Origin: Bacteroidota bacterium | Lineage (GTDB): Bacteria > Bacteroidota > Bacteroidia > Chitinophagales > Chitinophagaceae | Direction of reading: 5' to 3' | DNA length: 56,761 nt | Assembly: GCA_947460595.1 (NCBI GenBank) | Contig: CANHGS010000021.1 | Location: 1 to 56,761, forward strand | Part shown: positions 1 to 8,116 of the stretch, one piece after another | Layout of the letters: every line of letters starts with the position of its first letter | Numbering within the stretch: the stretch's first letter is position 1 | Program-made: the position numbers and the translations under genes | The notes under the pieces: generated by a model | Told to the model about the DNA's origin: nothing | The model's input: only the letters and a program-made list of their open reading frames with translations | The model's database searches: none

Positions 1-1199
1 CCATTCTCGTGAAACTCCCAATATAAATATTCGTGTTGCTCTTGCTTACCCTTGGCGGTGAGGGTGGGCAAGATAGAGAGTCCATCAATGCCTGCGGGAA
101 TGGCTTGCTTGGTTAAGCTAGCAAACGTGGGAAGAAAATCCCAGAAGGCGCCAGTTTGTGTAGACACTTGCGCGGGCTTGATCATGGCGGGCCAGCGTGC
201 AATCATGGGCTCGCGCATCCCGCCTTCATACAAATCGCGTTTAATGCCGCGCAATCCACCACCGCTATTAAAGAAATCGGGGTTATTACCTCCCTCACGA
301 TGTGGTCCATTGTCACTGGTAAAAATGACCAAGGTATTTTTATCCAATCCCAAACTAACCAACTGTTGCATCACTTGACCAACATAGTCATCCATCTTCT
401 GCACCATGGCCGCATAAGCCGCTTTGGGATAAGGGTGTGGCTGGTAACCCTTGCCATCCCAGGGTTTCAGGGCTATGGGCTGTTCATTAAATTGTTTTTT
501 ATAGTATTCTAAATGAGCATCGCCGTTAGGCAATTGCAAAGCCGCGTGAGGCAGGGTATAAGACAAATAGAGAAAGAAGGGTTTGTTTTTGTTCTGCGCC
601 ATAAAGTCCAGAGCCTGACGCTGAATCAGATCACCGGCATACTGCGTTTGATTGTTGAAGGTGTTGGGCAGGTCAACGCGCAGCTGGTTATTCCACAAAT
701 GATCAGGAAAATAATCGTGCGCCAAAGACTGACAATTGTAACCATAGAAACGGTCAAAGCCCTGCTTAATGGGATCACCCGTTGAACCCACGGGACCAAG
801 ACCCCATTTACCAAAATCGCCCGTGGTATAACCCGCTTGTTTGAATAATTCTGCAATTGTGAAGGCGTTATCCGGAATGGGAAACTGCCCCTCGGGCTCC
901 ATACCCACATTACCCCTCACTGGCGTGTGACCCGTGTGCAGCCCCGTCATCAAAGAAGCACGCGATGGCGCACAAACCGATGTACCCGAATAGAACTGCG
1001 TAAACCTCATACCCTCCGCCGCCAGTTGGTCAATATGCGGCGTACGAATTTTTTGTTGACCATAGCAACCCAAATCGCCATAGCCCAAATCGTCCGCCAA
1101 AATAAAAATCACATTGGGCTTGTTATTTTTTTGGCCGTTGGCGATGTTACACAAAGACAGCAAGGTTATCACAAGAAGAAAAACAGATCTACGATTCAT
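1..1199 (-). CDS. Sulfatase (arylsulfatase family), 3' part beyond the window
   Basis: A secreted type I sulfatase that would cleave sulfate esters, probably from polysaccharides, in the periplasm or outside the cell. The start ATG at 1199 gives a hydrophobic signal peptide ending near NGQ (residues 21-23). The N-terminal metal-binding pair follows at D36-D37 (ILADDLGYGDLG). The formylglycine core is C76-A-P-S-R80, the Cys type that needs a formylglycine-generating enzyme. Further on are GKWGLG (the conserved Lys region) and TSDNGPH (metal-binding Asp-Asn). About 399 codons are present; the C-terminal part lies outside the window. A promoter-like TATATTTG sits 21 bases upstream. The substrate cannot be read from sequence. 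Confidence 0.95.
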   Translation of the reverse strand, partial: MNRRSVFLLVITLLSLCNIANGQKNNKPNVIFILADDLGYGDLGCYGQQKIRTPHIDQLAAEGMRFTQFYSGTSVCAPSRASLMTGLHTGHTPVRGNVGMEPEGQFPIPDNAFTIAELFKQAGYTTGDFGKWGLGPVGSTGDPIKQGFDRFYGYNCQSLAHDYFPDHLWNNQLRVDLPNTFNNQTQYAGDLIQRQALDFMAQNKNKPFFLYLSYTLPHAALQLPNGDAHLEYYKKQFNEQPIALKPWDGKGYQPHPYPKAAYAAMVQKMDDYVGQVMQQLVSLGLDKNTLVIFTSDNGPHREGGNNPDFFNSGGGLRGIKRDLYEGGMREPMIARWPAMIKPAQVSTQTGAFWDFLPTFASLTKQAIPAGIDGLSILPTLTAKGKQEQHEYLYWEFHEN

Positions 1200-1219
1200 G
1201 GGTTGCAATTTGACTGTTT

Positions 1220-1227
1220 CAAATATA
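1220..1227 (-). promoter_or_regulatory. Bacteroidetes -7 element of the sulfatase gene
   Basis: On the minus strand this reads TATATTTG, an exact match to TAnnTTTG. It predicts a start of transcription near 1214 and a leader of about 14 bases before the ATG at 1199. A perfect 12-bp palindrome, GCAACCGGTTGC, lies further upstream at 1258-1269. Confidence 0.6.
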
Positions 1228-1276
1228 CTAATTGGTGATGGGCTTTGCGTCATGGGTGCAACCGGTTGCGCGGGAA

Positions 1277-1434
1277 TTATTCTTCTACAATAAATTCAAA
1301 ACCACAATCTGCCGATGGGCAACGATGCTCTTGCGTTTTGCGGGAGAATCAAAATGATCAGCAATAATTTCTGTTCTTAATCCACATTGAGGACAGGTGG
1401 TTGGTTGGTCGTAAAAGGTATAGACTTCTATCAT
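1277..1434 (-). pseudogene. Small zinc-ribbon protein with a frameshift
   Basis: From the ATG at 1434 the frame reads MIEVYTFYDQPTTCPQCGL, with a CPQC knuckle, then continues to a stop at 1285 without a second knuckle. In the -1 frame, starting at the short A run near 1335, the sequence instead reads TQEHRCPSADCGFEFIVEE and stops at 1277. That supplies the missing CPSADC knuckle. Adding one A to the AAAA run would join both halves into a 52-residue four-Cys zinc ribbon. I therefore read this as one gene broken by a one-base homopolymer indel, either real or a sequencing error. It lies 10 bases upstream of nothing else in its own direction and follows the helicase stop at 1444. Function unknown. 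Confidence 0.6.
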
Positions 1435-1443
1435 TGGTTAGGA

Positions 1444-4359
1444 TTAAATTTTCTCAGTCAAATAACGATACATATTATCATCAACGGATGGTGAAATAGA
1501 AAAATTGATTTTCACAACTGAAGCATGGTTTCCACCAGCCATTCTTGTTTCTTGAAATTTTCCTTTTATTAATTTCAATTCACCCATATAGTAAAAATCT
1601 GTTCCTTCTCCATCATCTTTCTTAACAAAGAGTGGAAGTCTTAATGGATTCTGAGTGTTTACAATTGCTTTTACATCAGGACTATTTAAAGTTCTATTTG
1701 ATTTAGACATCCATTTGAATTCTGTATTACTTTCAAAACCATCCTCATATTTTGTTGTATCTGAAATATCGTCGGCTTTATGATAGGTAACAAAAATGGG
1801 GCAATTGGTTTTATCGGCACTAATCATATAACCACCAACATTTTGGGCAACCGGATTGGTAGGCCAATTCATAATTCTAAAAACATCTTTCCTAGAATAT
1901 TTTTGGTACAAATGAAAACCATCATTGAATTTGAATAAACTATTTACTTTTTTAAATTTGAATAGTGCATATTCAATAGTATCCACTAAAAATTCATAGA
2001 ATGTTTTATTCTCAAGGAATTTCTGAAATTGTTTTGTCAGACTAATTTGTTCATTAGATAAAGCCACTAATTCAAAGTCATAAACATCTTTAACAGGAAC
2101 TAGTTTATTGTTTTTATTTTCAGTTACAAACCCAAAATTTAAATGATTAATCGCGGAGTCTATTGTAGCAATATTTGATTGAATTCCATATTCTTGAAAT
2201 ATGGTTTCTAGAATCTCAGTTTGGGAAACAGGTCCTTCAAATATCAGTTTTGCAAGAATGAGACTTTCCTCTACTCGCTTTGTATTATTAATTTCATTAG
2301 AAAACAATTCTAAAAGTTTCTTTTCAATTTGACCAATTGAGTATTGATATGTTGGTTCTTGTTCTGCTACAAAATTAAAATAGGACTTTGCGGAATTGAC
2401 ATATAACTGAGGATCTCTAGAACCATGTTTTTCAAAATCCACCATCATGGGGATTCTTCCTAACTCATATTTGAGCAATCGGTAGTCTTTAATCAGGTCT
2501 TTCTTTTGCTGCATATTTGCAGTATTGATAGACTCAAATATTTTAGCCTTTGTGATTTCATCAAAGTTGATGGTGGAAGATCCTGGAATAAATGAACTTT
2601 TCCCAGAAATCAATTTTCGCAGAGTGTCTTTGTTGTAGGAATTATCTCCATACAAGGCAATTGGAACTAGATAATTGTTTTTATAGTTACCAATGAAATC
2701 AATCACAGTTAGGTAATCTTTGGATTCAATTTTCCTGATTCCTCTTCCAAGTTGTTGAACAAAGACAATTGCGGATTGAGTGGGTCTCAATAAAATGACC
2801 TGATTCACTTTGGGAATATCTATCCCCTCATTAAAAATGTCATAGGTAAAAATATAGTCTAGTTTTTCATCACGGTCTTCAGATTCTAATTTATTGATGG
2901 CTATTGTCCTTTCTTCTTCACTATTTTCACCAGAAAGTGCCACAGTTTTAAATCCTAATTGATTGAAGGATTTGGAAAGTATTTTGCATTCAGGAAGGCT
3001 TGAACAAAAAACCAATCCTCTCAAAATTCCATTATCTGTTCCATAGAAATTGGCTTTTTCAATAATATGGTTTACTCTTTCTTCCGAGGCTAGTTTATTA
3101 AAGTCCTTTGCTTCAATGGCTACATCTCCATCTAACAATATATCTTGTATGCCATAATAATGAAATGGGGATACCATTTGCAATTCCAATGCTTTATGGA
3201 GTCTAATTTCATAGGCTATATTATAATTAAAGAGTTTAAACACATCAAGACCATCGGTTCTTTCAGGTGTAGCTGTCATTCCTAAAAGAAACTTCGGTTT
3301 AAAATACTTGATTACCCGTTGGTATGATTCCGCTCCAGCCCTATGTGTTTCATCTATTACTATATAATCAAATTGCTCAGGGCTGAATTGCTCTAAGTTA
3401 TTTTGTATAGATAATGTTTGGATGGTTGAAAAAATAAAATCATTTTCCAATTCTTTATTATTTCCAGAATATATTCCATAGGATTTAGTACTGCCAAAAA
3501 CCTCCTTGTAGGTTCTAATTGCAGCCTTTATAATATTGAATCTATGTACAATAAATAGGAACCTTTTAGGTTGATATGCTTTTACATCAAACGCAGATAG
3601 ATAGGTTTTACCTGTACCCGTGGCTGAAATTAATAAAGCTTTATCTTTCCCTTCTTTTCTGAGTGCATCAATATTTCTCAAAGCGTCAACCTGCATTTTA
3701 TTTGGTTGAACTTTTGCAGGCATATGTTCCTTTAATAAAGCTTTGTATTGTTTATTGACAAAAATTTGATGATTGTATTCCTTTCTATAATTTTCAATGA
3801 ATTCAAGATCTACAGGAACCGCATTTTTAAATTCATCAGAAAATTCTTTTAAAGCACTATTGATAATAGAACTATCAGGTGTTGCTGATATTTTTAAATT
3901 GAGCTCCTTGTTTACACTTAAAGCATTAGCTGTTAAATTACTACTACCAACTATTAGGTTATAATGAAGCCCTTTCCTAAACAAGTATCCTTTTGAGTGA
4001 AAATCGCCCTCAACGGCAATTTTAACTTCTAAATTTCTGATTTGAATTAATCTAGCTAGTGCTTCTGGCTGTGTAAAATTTAAATATTTGGAAACCAGAA
4101 TTTTTCCGAATTTTCCTTGTTCCTCAATTAACTTAAGTGTGTTGATTAAGGATGCAACTCCACTAGTAGTAACAAAAGCAACAGAAAACCAAAAATTATC
4201 ACAGACTAATAATTCATTTTCAATGGTAGTCAACACCTTTTTACCTTCCTCTTTATTATTGACTAATATTTGAGGAAGAAAATTGGGTTTTGAAGGACTA
4301 TTAATATCAATAAATCCAGTGTATAAACTATCTGAAAGTTGTTTTAAAAAATCACTCAT
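1444..4359 (-). CDS. PLD-like nuclease / SF2 helicase / DUF3427 protein
   Basis: A 971-residue multidomain protein. The N-terminus carries a phospholipase D-like nuclease motif: H121-x-K123 followed by GSSN at 138-141. Next comes a superfamily 2 helicase: QPNKMQVDAL near 218, Walker A ATGTGKT near 246-252, DETH at 336-339, MTATPERTDG at 361-370 and QQLGRGIRK further on. The C-terminal 400 residues match the layout of DUF3427 helicases. Such proteins occur in accessory and defence-type loci, so a role against foreign DNA is plausible but inferred. The stop codon overlaps nothing upstream; its start overlaps the end of the NUDIX gene by 8 bases, so the two are co-translated. The gene is clearly richer in A/T than the genes after 5.3 kb, a sign of transfer. 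Confidence 0.9.
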   Translation of the reverse strand: MSDFLKQLSDSLYTGFIDINSPSKPNFLPQILVNNKEEGKKVLTTIENELLVCDNFWFSVAFVTTSGVASLINTLKLIEEQGKFGKILVSKYLNFTQPEALARLIQIRNLEVKIAVEGDFHSKGYLFRKGLHYNLIVGSSNLTANALSVNKELNLKISATPDSSIINSALKEFSDEFKNAVPVDLEFIENYRKEYNHQIFVNKQYKALLKEHMPAKVQPNKMQVDALRNIDALRKEGKDKALLISATGTGKTYLSAFDVKAYQPKRFLFIVHRFNIIKAAIRTYKEVFGSTKSYGIYSGNNKELENDFIFSTIQTLSIQNNLEQFSPEQFDYIVIDETHRAGAESYQRVIKYFKPKFLLGMTATPERTDGLDVFKLFNYNIAYEIRLHKALELQMVSPFHYYGIQDILLDGDVAIEAKDFNKLASEERVNHIIEKANFYGTDNGILRGLVFCSSLPECKILSKSFNQLGFKTVALSGENSEEERTIAINKLESEDRDEKLDYIFTYDIFNEGIDIPKVNQVILLRPTQSAIVFVQQLGRGIRKIESKDYLTVIDFIGNYKNNYLVPIALYGDNSYNKDTLRKLISGKSSFIPGSSTINFDEITKAKIFESINTANMQQKKDLIKDYRLLKYELGRIPMMVDFEKHGSRDPQLYVNSAKSYFNFVAEQEPTYQYSIGQIEKKLLELFSNEINNTKRVEESLILAKLIFEGPVSQTEILETIFQEYGIQSNIATIDSAINHLNFGFVTENKNNKLVPVKDVYDFELVALSNEQISLTKQFQKFLENKTFYEFLVDTIEYALFKFKKVNSLFKFNDGFHLYQKYSRKDVFRIMNWPTNPVAQNVGGYMISADKTNCPIFVTYHKADDISDTTKYEDGFESNTEFKWMSKSNRTLNSPDVKAIVNTQNPLRLPLFVKKDDGEGTDFYYMGELKLIKGKFQETRMAGGNHASVVKINFSISPSVDDNMYRYLTEKI

Positions 4360-4753
4360 TATATTCTTTCTTAAGTTTATCTACTATTGGAATATCGGCC
4401 CCTGCCCAATCTAAATCATCCATTTCATTTGGTGTTCGCCATTTAAAATCAACATGTTCAGATAGCTTAAGTTCTGGGTTTTCAACTTTGCATTTATAAC
4501 TATGCATGGTGATTTTGAAATCAGGGTAACTATGTTCTATTGTAAGAAAATGTGTTAAGTCATGAATCTGCATATTGAGCTCTTCTCTAATTTCTCTAAC
4601 CAATGCTGCTTCATTGGTTTCTCCTTCCTCAACTTTCCCACCAGGGAATTCATATTTCAATGAGATATAATCGTATTTACTAGTATTTCTTTGTACGCAA
4701 AGTGTCTTTCCTTGATGCTCTATAATTGAGGCAACTACTTCAACATGCTTCAT
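4352..4753 (-). CDS. NUDIX hydrolase (MutT-like nucleotide pyrophosphatase)
   Basis: About 133 residues, hydrolysing a nucleoside diphosphate-X substrate, probably an (oxidised) (d)NTP. The NUDIX box is complete: G39-x5-E45-x7-R53-E54-I-R-E57-E58. The ending WRTPNEMDDLDWAGADIPIV resembles the CTP/8-oxo-dGTP type (deoxy)nucleoside triphosphate pyrophosphohydrolases. An in-frame TTG six codons earlier falls inside the predicted -7 element, so the ATG at 4753, preceded by AAAAAGGA, is the better start. It overlaps the helicase gene by 8 bases, which indicates a two-gene operon. Its job with the helicase is unknown; nucleotide sanitation or signal degradation are guesses. Confidence 0.9.
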   Translation of the reverse strand: MKHVEVVASIIEHQGKTLCVQRNTSKYDYISLKYEFPGGKVEEGETNEAALVREIREELNMQIHDLTHFLTIEHSYPDFKITMHSYKCKVENPELKLSEHVDFKWRTPNEMDDLDWAGADIPIVDKLKKEYNE

Positions 4754-4768
4754 TAAAATCCTTTTTAG

Positions 4769-4775
4769 CAAGATA
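4769..4775 (-). promoter_or_regulatory. -7 element of the NUDIX-helicase operon
   Basis: Minus-strand TATCTTG, a one-base-short version of TAnnTTTG and identical to the element before the cysS leader. It predicts transcription from about 4763, ten bases before the NUDIX ATG. Confidence 0.45.
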
Positions 4776-5018
4776 CCTCAAAATCTCTATTGATCCTTTT
4801 TCAAAACCTATCTCATTTCACTCACCACAAAACTAGTCTTCCCACTCCAGCGGCTCGCGGGCATCAAGAATGGATTCAGACGCAGGAGGAGTAAGGAATT
4901 TGGTGGCTTTAAAGGATTTGCAGGGTGTCAATAAAGATAAGGACTTGGCTAAATACTTTCAACATGGGCTAAAAGCCAGTGATATATTTCTTTAAAATGA
5001 ATAGTTCATGAAAAAGGA
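4776..5018. other. Short non-genic stretch with two antisense open frames
   Basis: No full gene is visible. On the minus strand, 4833-4958 is open and ends with the protein-like tail ASESILDAREPLEWED before a TAG, with no start codon; it could be the remnant C-terminus of a lost gene. On the plus strand, 4870-4995 encodes 41 residues (MDSDAGGVRNLVALKDLQGV and onward). The two overlap, so at most one is likely to be real. This is where a toxin partner of the neighbouring antitoxin-like gene would be expected, and none is found. Confidence 0.4.
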
Positions 5019-5207
5019 TCAATTAGCCAATTTTAAAAGCAAGTTATGATCCTCTGTAAAAATCTTATTTAATGAATCTGAGAAGTTATTTTCTGAAAAT
5101 CGGGGTTCTTTCAACGTTTTTAAATAGTTGAGCAACTCAGTCAATGCCTTATCAGAAAACTGATCTAAGACCTTATTGATTTCATATTTTATCTCATCTT
5201 TTGACAT
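5019..5207 (-). CDS. Small antitoxin-like protein, no toxin partner
   Basis: A 62-residue acidic, helical protein. The N-terminal part (KYEINKVLDQFSDKALTELL) is an amphipathic helix of the kind found in small DNA-binding antitoxins. The tail FTEDHNLLLKLAN matches the usual end of short Bacteroidetes antitoxin-type proteins of the form [ED]-[ED]-x-x-L-L-x-x-L-A. A 13-bp inverted repeat overlaps the start codon, as expected for autoregulation. No toxin gene follows within 250 bases, so it is either an orphan antitoxin, the survivor of a broken module, or an unrelated small protein. Confidence 0.6.
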   Translation of the reverse strand: MSKDEIKYEINKVLDQFSDKALTELLNYLKTLKEPRFSENNFSDSLNKIFTEDHNLLLKLAN

Positions 5208-5219
5208 TACTTAAAGTAA
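5207..5219 (-). promoter_or_regulatory. Inverted repeat at the antitoxin-like gene start
   Basis: TTACTT-A-AAGTAA is a perfect 6-1-6 inverted repeat touching the ATG (5205-5207). It is a candidate autoregulatory operator for the gene it overlaps. The minus-strand sequence TACTTTAA within it also resembles a weak -7 element. Confidence 0.35.
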
Positions 5220-5289
5220 GAATTATTTAAGAAATCAATCAATAAAATAATTTCAGCCTATTTCACTTTTCATGAAATCATGAAACAAA

Positions 5290-5306
5290 TTTCATTTTTA
5301 TTGAAA
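5290..5306 (-). terminator. Possible terminator after the TolC gene
   Basis: TTTCA-N7-TGAAA forms a short hairpin 17 bases beyond the TolC stop. Neighbouring TTTCATGAAA (5269-5278) is also palindromic. The stems are weak and A/T-only apart from one pair, so this is a tentative call. Confidence 0.3.
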
Positions 5307-5323
5307 CAAAGGTCTTTTTAATA

Positions 5324-6763
5324 TTACCGCAACAACCCTGCCGCCCACTCGGTAGCATACTTGGCTTTGAAGTATTTGATGCGGAGATTCACCAGCTTTT
5401 CAGCGGTTTCAATGAGTTTGTTTTCGCGGGCGTTGACTAAAAATAGGGTGCTCTCTCCATTTTGGAACTTGAGGTTCTCTGCGCGGAAGAGCGCATTGTA
5501 TCCATTATAAGCCGCTTGCACATTGCTGATCTGCTGTTGCAAGAGATTGGCCTCATTATAGTAATTGCGGATCTTATTTTCGGTTTCCCATTTCTTGGCG
5601 TTGAATTCCAGATTGGTTTCCTGAATCTTTAGTTTGGCTTTGTTATAGTCACCTCGGCCCTCACGCAAGAAGAGGGGCAATTTCACGTCTAGACCCCATT
5701 TGTAATTGTTCTCCAAGAAAGCGCCGTTTACGCCCTTGATCACATTGTAACCCTCATTCAAGAGATTGGCCTTTACATTCACAGTGGGTAATATGGATTG
5801 AAACTTGAGTTTCTTTTCTACTTCCAAACTATTCAATTTGAACTCATAGCTTTTTAGCCCTGGGTTTTCATTCACTGACCTACCCAACAAATCATTCAAT
5901 CCCTGTTCCTGAAAACTGCGTACAAATTGCAAAGTGTCTGGCAGATAGTTTTTGGGTAACAAATAAGCAGAGTCATTTTCTTGCCAGAGATAATTACTTA
6001 ATTCTAATCCGGTATAATTGATTTTCTGTGCGGCGTCTGAACGCATGGCCGCAAAACTCTCTACCTGTGTTTGTGCTTCTACCGTATCTATGGAAGACCT
6101 GTCTCCAGCTTGATAAGCCAGTTTTACCAAACGCAAACGTTCAGAAGAAATGGTATAATACCTATCATAAATGGTATACAATTGATAAGCCCCAGCCCAT
6201 TGCCAGTAAGCATTATAAGCCGTGAAGAGTAGGTCGTTGACCATCTTTAATTGCTCTTGCTGGCTTTGGCTTTGAAAAATCTTGGCTTGTTGTAAAGTGG
6301 CTCTTCGCTTGTCAATGATCAGTCCCTTACCCAAGGGCATTTCAACACCTAGGTAAGATGTTTTTCCTCCAGTTGCTTCAGAATTTAAAAAAGCACCACC
6401 ATTGCTTTCCAAACCCGTTTTAATATCTAACCCGCCTAAAGCAGTGGGAATCTTTAGCTCGGGGTTATTGTAGAAATAATAATTTTTTCCGTCAAAGGTT
6501 TTGTTAGATCCTTCATAGGTAAAAGCTGGATCAAATCCACCGCGCGCACTCTGTACATCGGCGTTAGCCTTGAGCACTTGTATACCAGCCTGTCTGGCTA
6601 CCGGATGGTATTGCTTTACTTGTTGAATAAAGGCTTCGGGGGTAAACACCTGCGCGCGCAGTGGCCCCGCCGTCAAGAGTATCAACACGCTCAAGATCAA
6701 ACCCGCCCTTTTCATCAAGTAAGATTGTCCCAATTCACCAATATGTCTTACCACTACCCTCAT
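5324..6763 (-). CDS. TolC family outer membrane efflux protein
   Basis: An outer membrane channel for a tripartite export system. It is up to 479 residues with long amphipathic helices rich in Q, N and A, including repeated LQQ-type heptads, as in the OEP fold. The frame opens with an ATG that overlaps the HlyD stop (ATGA). However, the signal peptide (MKRAGLILSVLILLTAGPLR) begins 16 codons later at 6715, so either start is possible; the second makes a cleaner signal peptide. It is the last gene of the ABC-HlyD-TolC operon and should form the exit duct for its two upstream partners. Confidence 0.92.
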   Translation of the reverse strand: MRVVVRHIGELGQSYLMKRAGLILSVLILLTAGPLRAQVFTPEAFIQQVKQYHPVARQAGIQVLKANADVQSARGGFDPAFTYEGSNKTFDGKNYYFYNNPELKIPTALGGLDIKTGLESNGGAFLNSEATGGKTSYLGVEMPLGKGLIIDKRRATLQQAKIFQSQSQQEQLKMVNDLLFTAYNAYWQWAGAYQLYTIYDRYYTISSERLRLVKLAYQAGDRSSIDTVEAQTQVESFAAMRSDAAQKINYTGLELSNYLWQENDSAYLLPKNYLPDTLQFVRSFQEQGLNDLLGRSVNENPGLKSYEFKLNSLEVEKKLKFQSILPTVNVKANLLNEGYNVIKGVNGAFLENNYKWGLDVKLPLFLREGRGDYNKAKLKIQETNLEFNAKKWETENKIRNYYNEANLLQQQISNVQAAYNGYNALFRAENLKFQNGESTLFLVNARENKLIETAEKLVNLRIKYFKAKYATEWAAGLLR

Positions 6764-8112
6764 TTCTTCTCCTTATTTTCCTTAGCGTATTCTGATTGAT
6801 AATATTCTGGTGGGAACCCATTAATATTTCTCCAAAGCTCATACCAGATGCTTACGTCTTTTAAGAGTGCAATGCCATTGGCTCCTCCACCAATACTAAG
6901 CTGCTTGGGCCAAGGTTTTTCTTTTGGATCTTCTGTTACCAGGATCCTGAATTTACCATTGGTACTTACCGATGTTTCAATAGCAGACACCACACCTCCA
7001 AAAGTTCCATAACTAGAATTAGGCCAACCACTAAAGACAATGGCGGGGAATCCGTCAAAAATAAATCGCACTTTTTGTCCTTTTGAAATCAGGGGTAAGT
7101 CCATGGGCGATATAAAGAGTTCAATAGCGTGTTGTACATCGGTAGGCACAATCTCTACAATCATTTCTCCCTCTTTGAGCATCTCTCCCAGCCCCGCTTT
7201 CTTAGCCTTGGTAATCTGCCCGCTTTGCGGTGCACGAATATAATAGAGCTGGTTACGGATATCGTAATTGCTATAACTGTTTTCAAGCTTAGACACATCG
7301 GCCTCTCCAGAAGCAATATTGCTCAGCGATGAAAAACGCTCTCCCTCGGCCTTAGAAATCTTGTCTGTGTATTCTTGAACCGTGCTATTTTTCTCAATAA
7401 ACAAATTGTTCAATTCCTGTTTGCTCTGCAAGAATTTACTTTCTGATCCTATACGTTTGGCCTGGCTATTTTGGAATGTAACTTTTCTGCGTTCAAAATC
7501 CGTCAATGAAATTACACCAGAGTCTAGCATCAATTTAGCCGCATCAATCTGTCTTTTGCTCACACTGTATTCATTGTTCACAGCAGATAGGTCCATACTA
7601 TCGCTCTGCAGTTTCAGGTATTGCTGTTTGATCTTATTATCTAATTGAGTGAGCTTTAATTTTCTACCTTCTATTAACGCATCCATTTGCACGGCTGCCG
7701 TCTGCGCCTTGCTGGCATAACCCTGATTGGCCATTTGCTTGGCGGTAATTTGTTGTCTGGTGCGTTCTAATAATTGTGGGTCAAAATACTCCACTTTTAC
7801 TTCTCCTAATTGCAAAAGGGTGTCTCCTGCTTTTACAAAATCCCCTTCCTTCACATGCCATTTCACCACCTTACCCGCAATAATGGTATTGAGCTCCTGT
7901 GGTCTTTGCTCTTGACGCAAAGTGGTTACCGCACCCTTGGCACGAATATTCTGTGTCCAAGGCAAAAATGCCACCACCACCAACGCAATCAAAATACCAT
8001 AGAGCCATTTTTTTACGGCTGATTGTTTGTTGATCAAATAAAGGTTCTTATAAGATAGCAGCTGACTATTGGCAGCTTTTTCTTCTATATTGTCTAAGAG
8101 ATAGTTTTCCAT
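6760..8112 (-). CDS. HlyD family periplasmic adaptor protein
   Basis: A 450-residue membrane fusion protein linking the inner membrane ABC transporter to the TolC channel. One transmembrane helix lies near residues 36-52 (YGILIALVVVAFLPW). It is followed by a biotinyl-lipoyl-like segment (GKVVKWHVKEGDFVKAGDTL), a long coiled coil rich in K, Q and S, then the second lipoyl half (YYIRAPQSGQITKAKKAG) and a beta-barrel end. The start is four bases after the ABC gene stop; the stop overlaps the TolC frame by four bases. This arrangement is typical of type I secretion or peptide/lipid export. Confidence 0.93.
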   Translation of the reverse strand: MENYLLDNIEEKAANSQLLSYKNLYLINKQSAVKKWLYGILIALVVVAFLPWTQNIRAKGAVTTLRQEQRPQELNTIIAGKVVKWHVKEGDFVKAGDTLLQLGEVKVEYFDPQLLERTRQQITAKQMANQGYASKAQTAAVQMDALIEGRKLKLTQLDNKIKQQYLKLQSDSMDLSAVNNEYSVSKRQIDAAKLMLDSGVISLTDFERRKVTFQNSQAKRIGSESKFLQSKQELNNLFIEKNSTVQEYTDKISKAEGERFSSLSNIASGEADVSKLENSYSNYDIRNQLYYIRAPQSGQITKAKKAGLGEMLKEGEMIVEIVPTDVQHAIELFISPMDLPLISKGQKVRFIFDGFPAIVFSGWPNSSYGTFGGVVSAIETSVSTNGKFRILVTEDPKEKPWPKQLSIGGGANGIALLKDVSIWYELWRNINGFPPEYYQSEYAKENKEKK

Positions 8113-8116
8113 TTGC

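Noticed and set aside
4352..4771. Mokosh-type anti-phage system for the helicase-PLD protein
   Set aside because: Mokosh has a different domain order and helicase type; the DUF3427 layout here does not match, so no named system is claimed.
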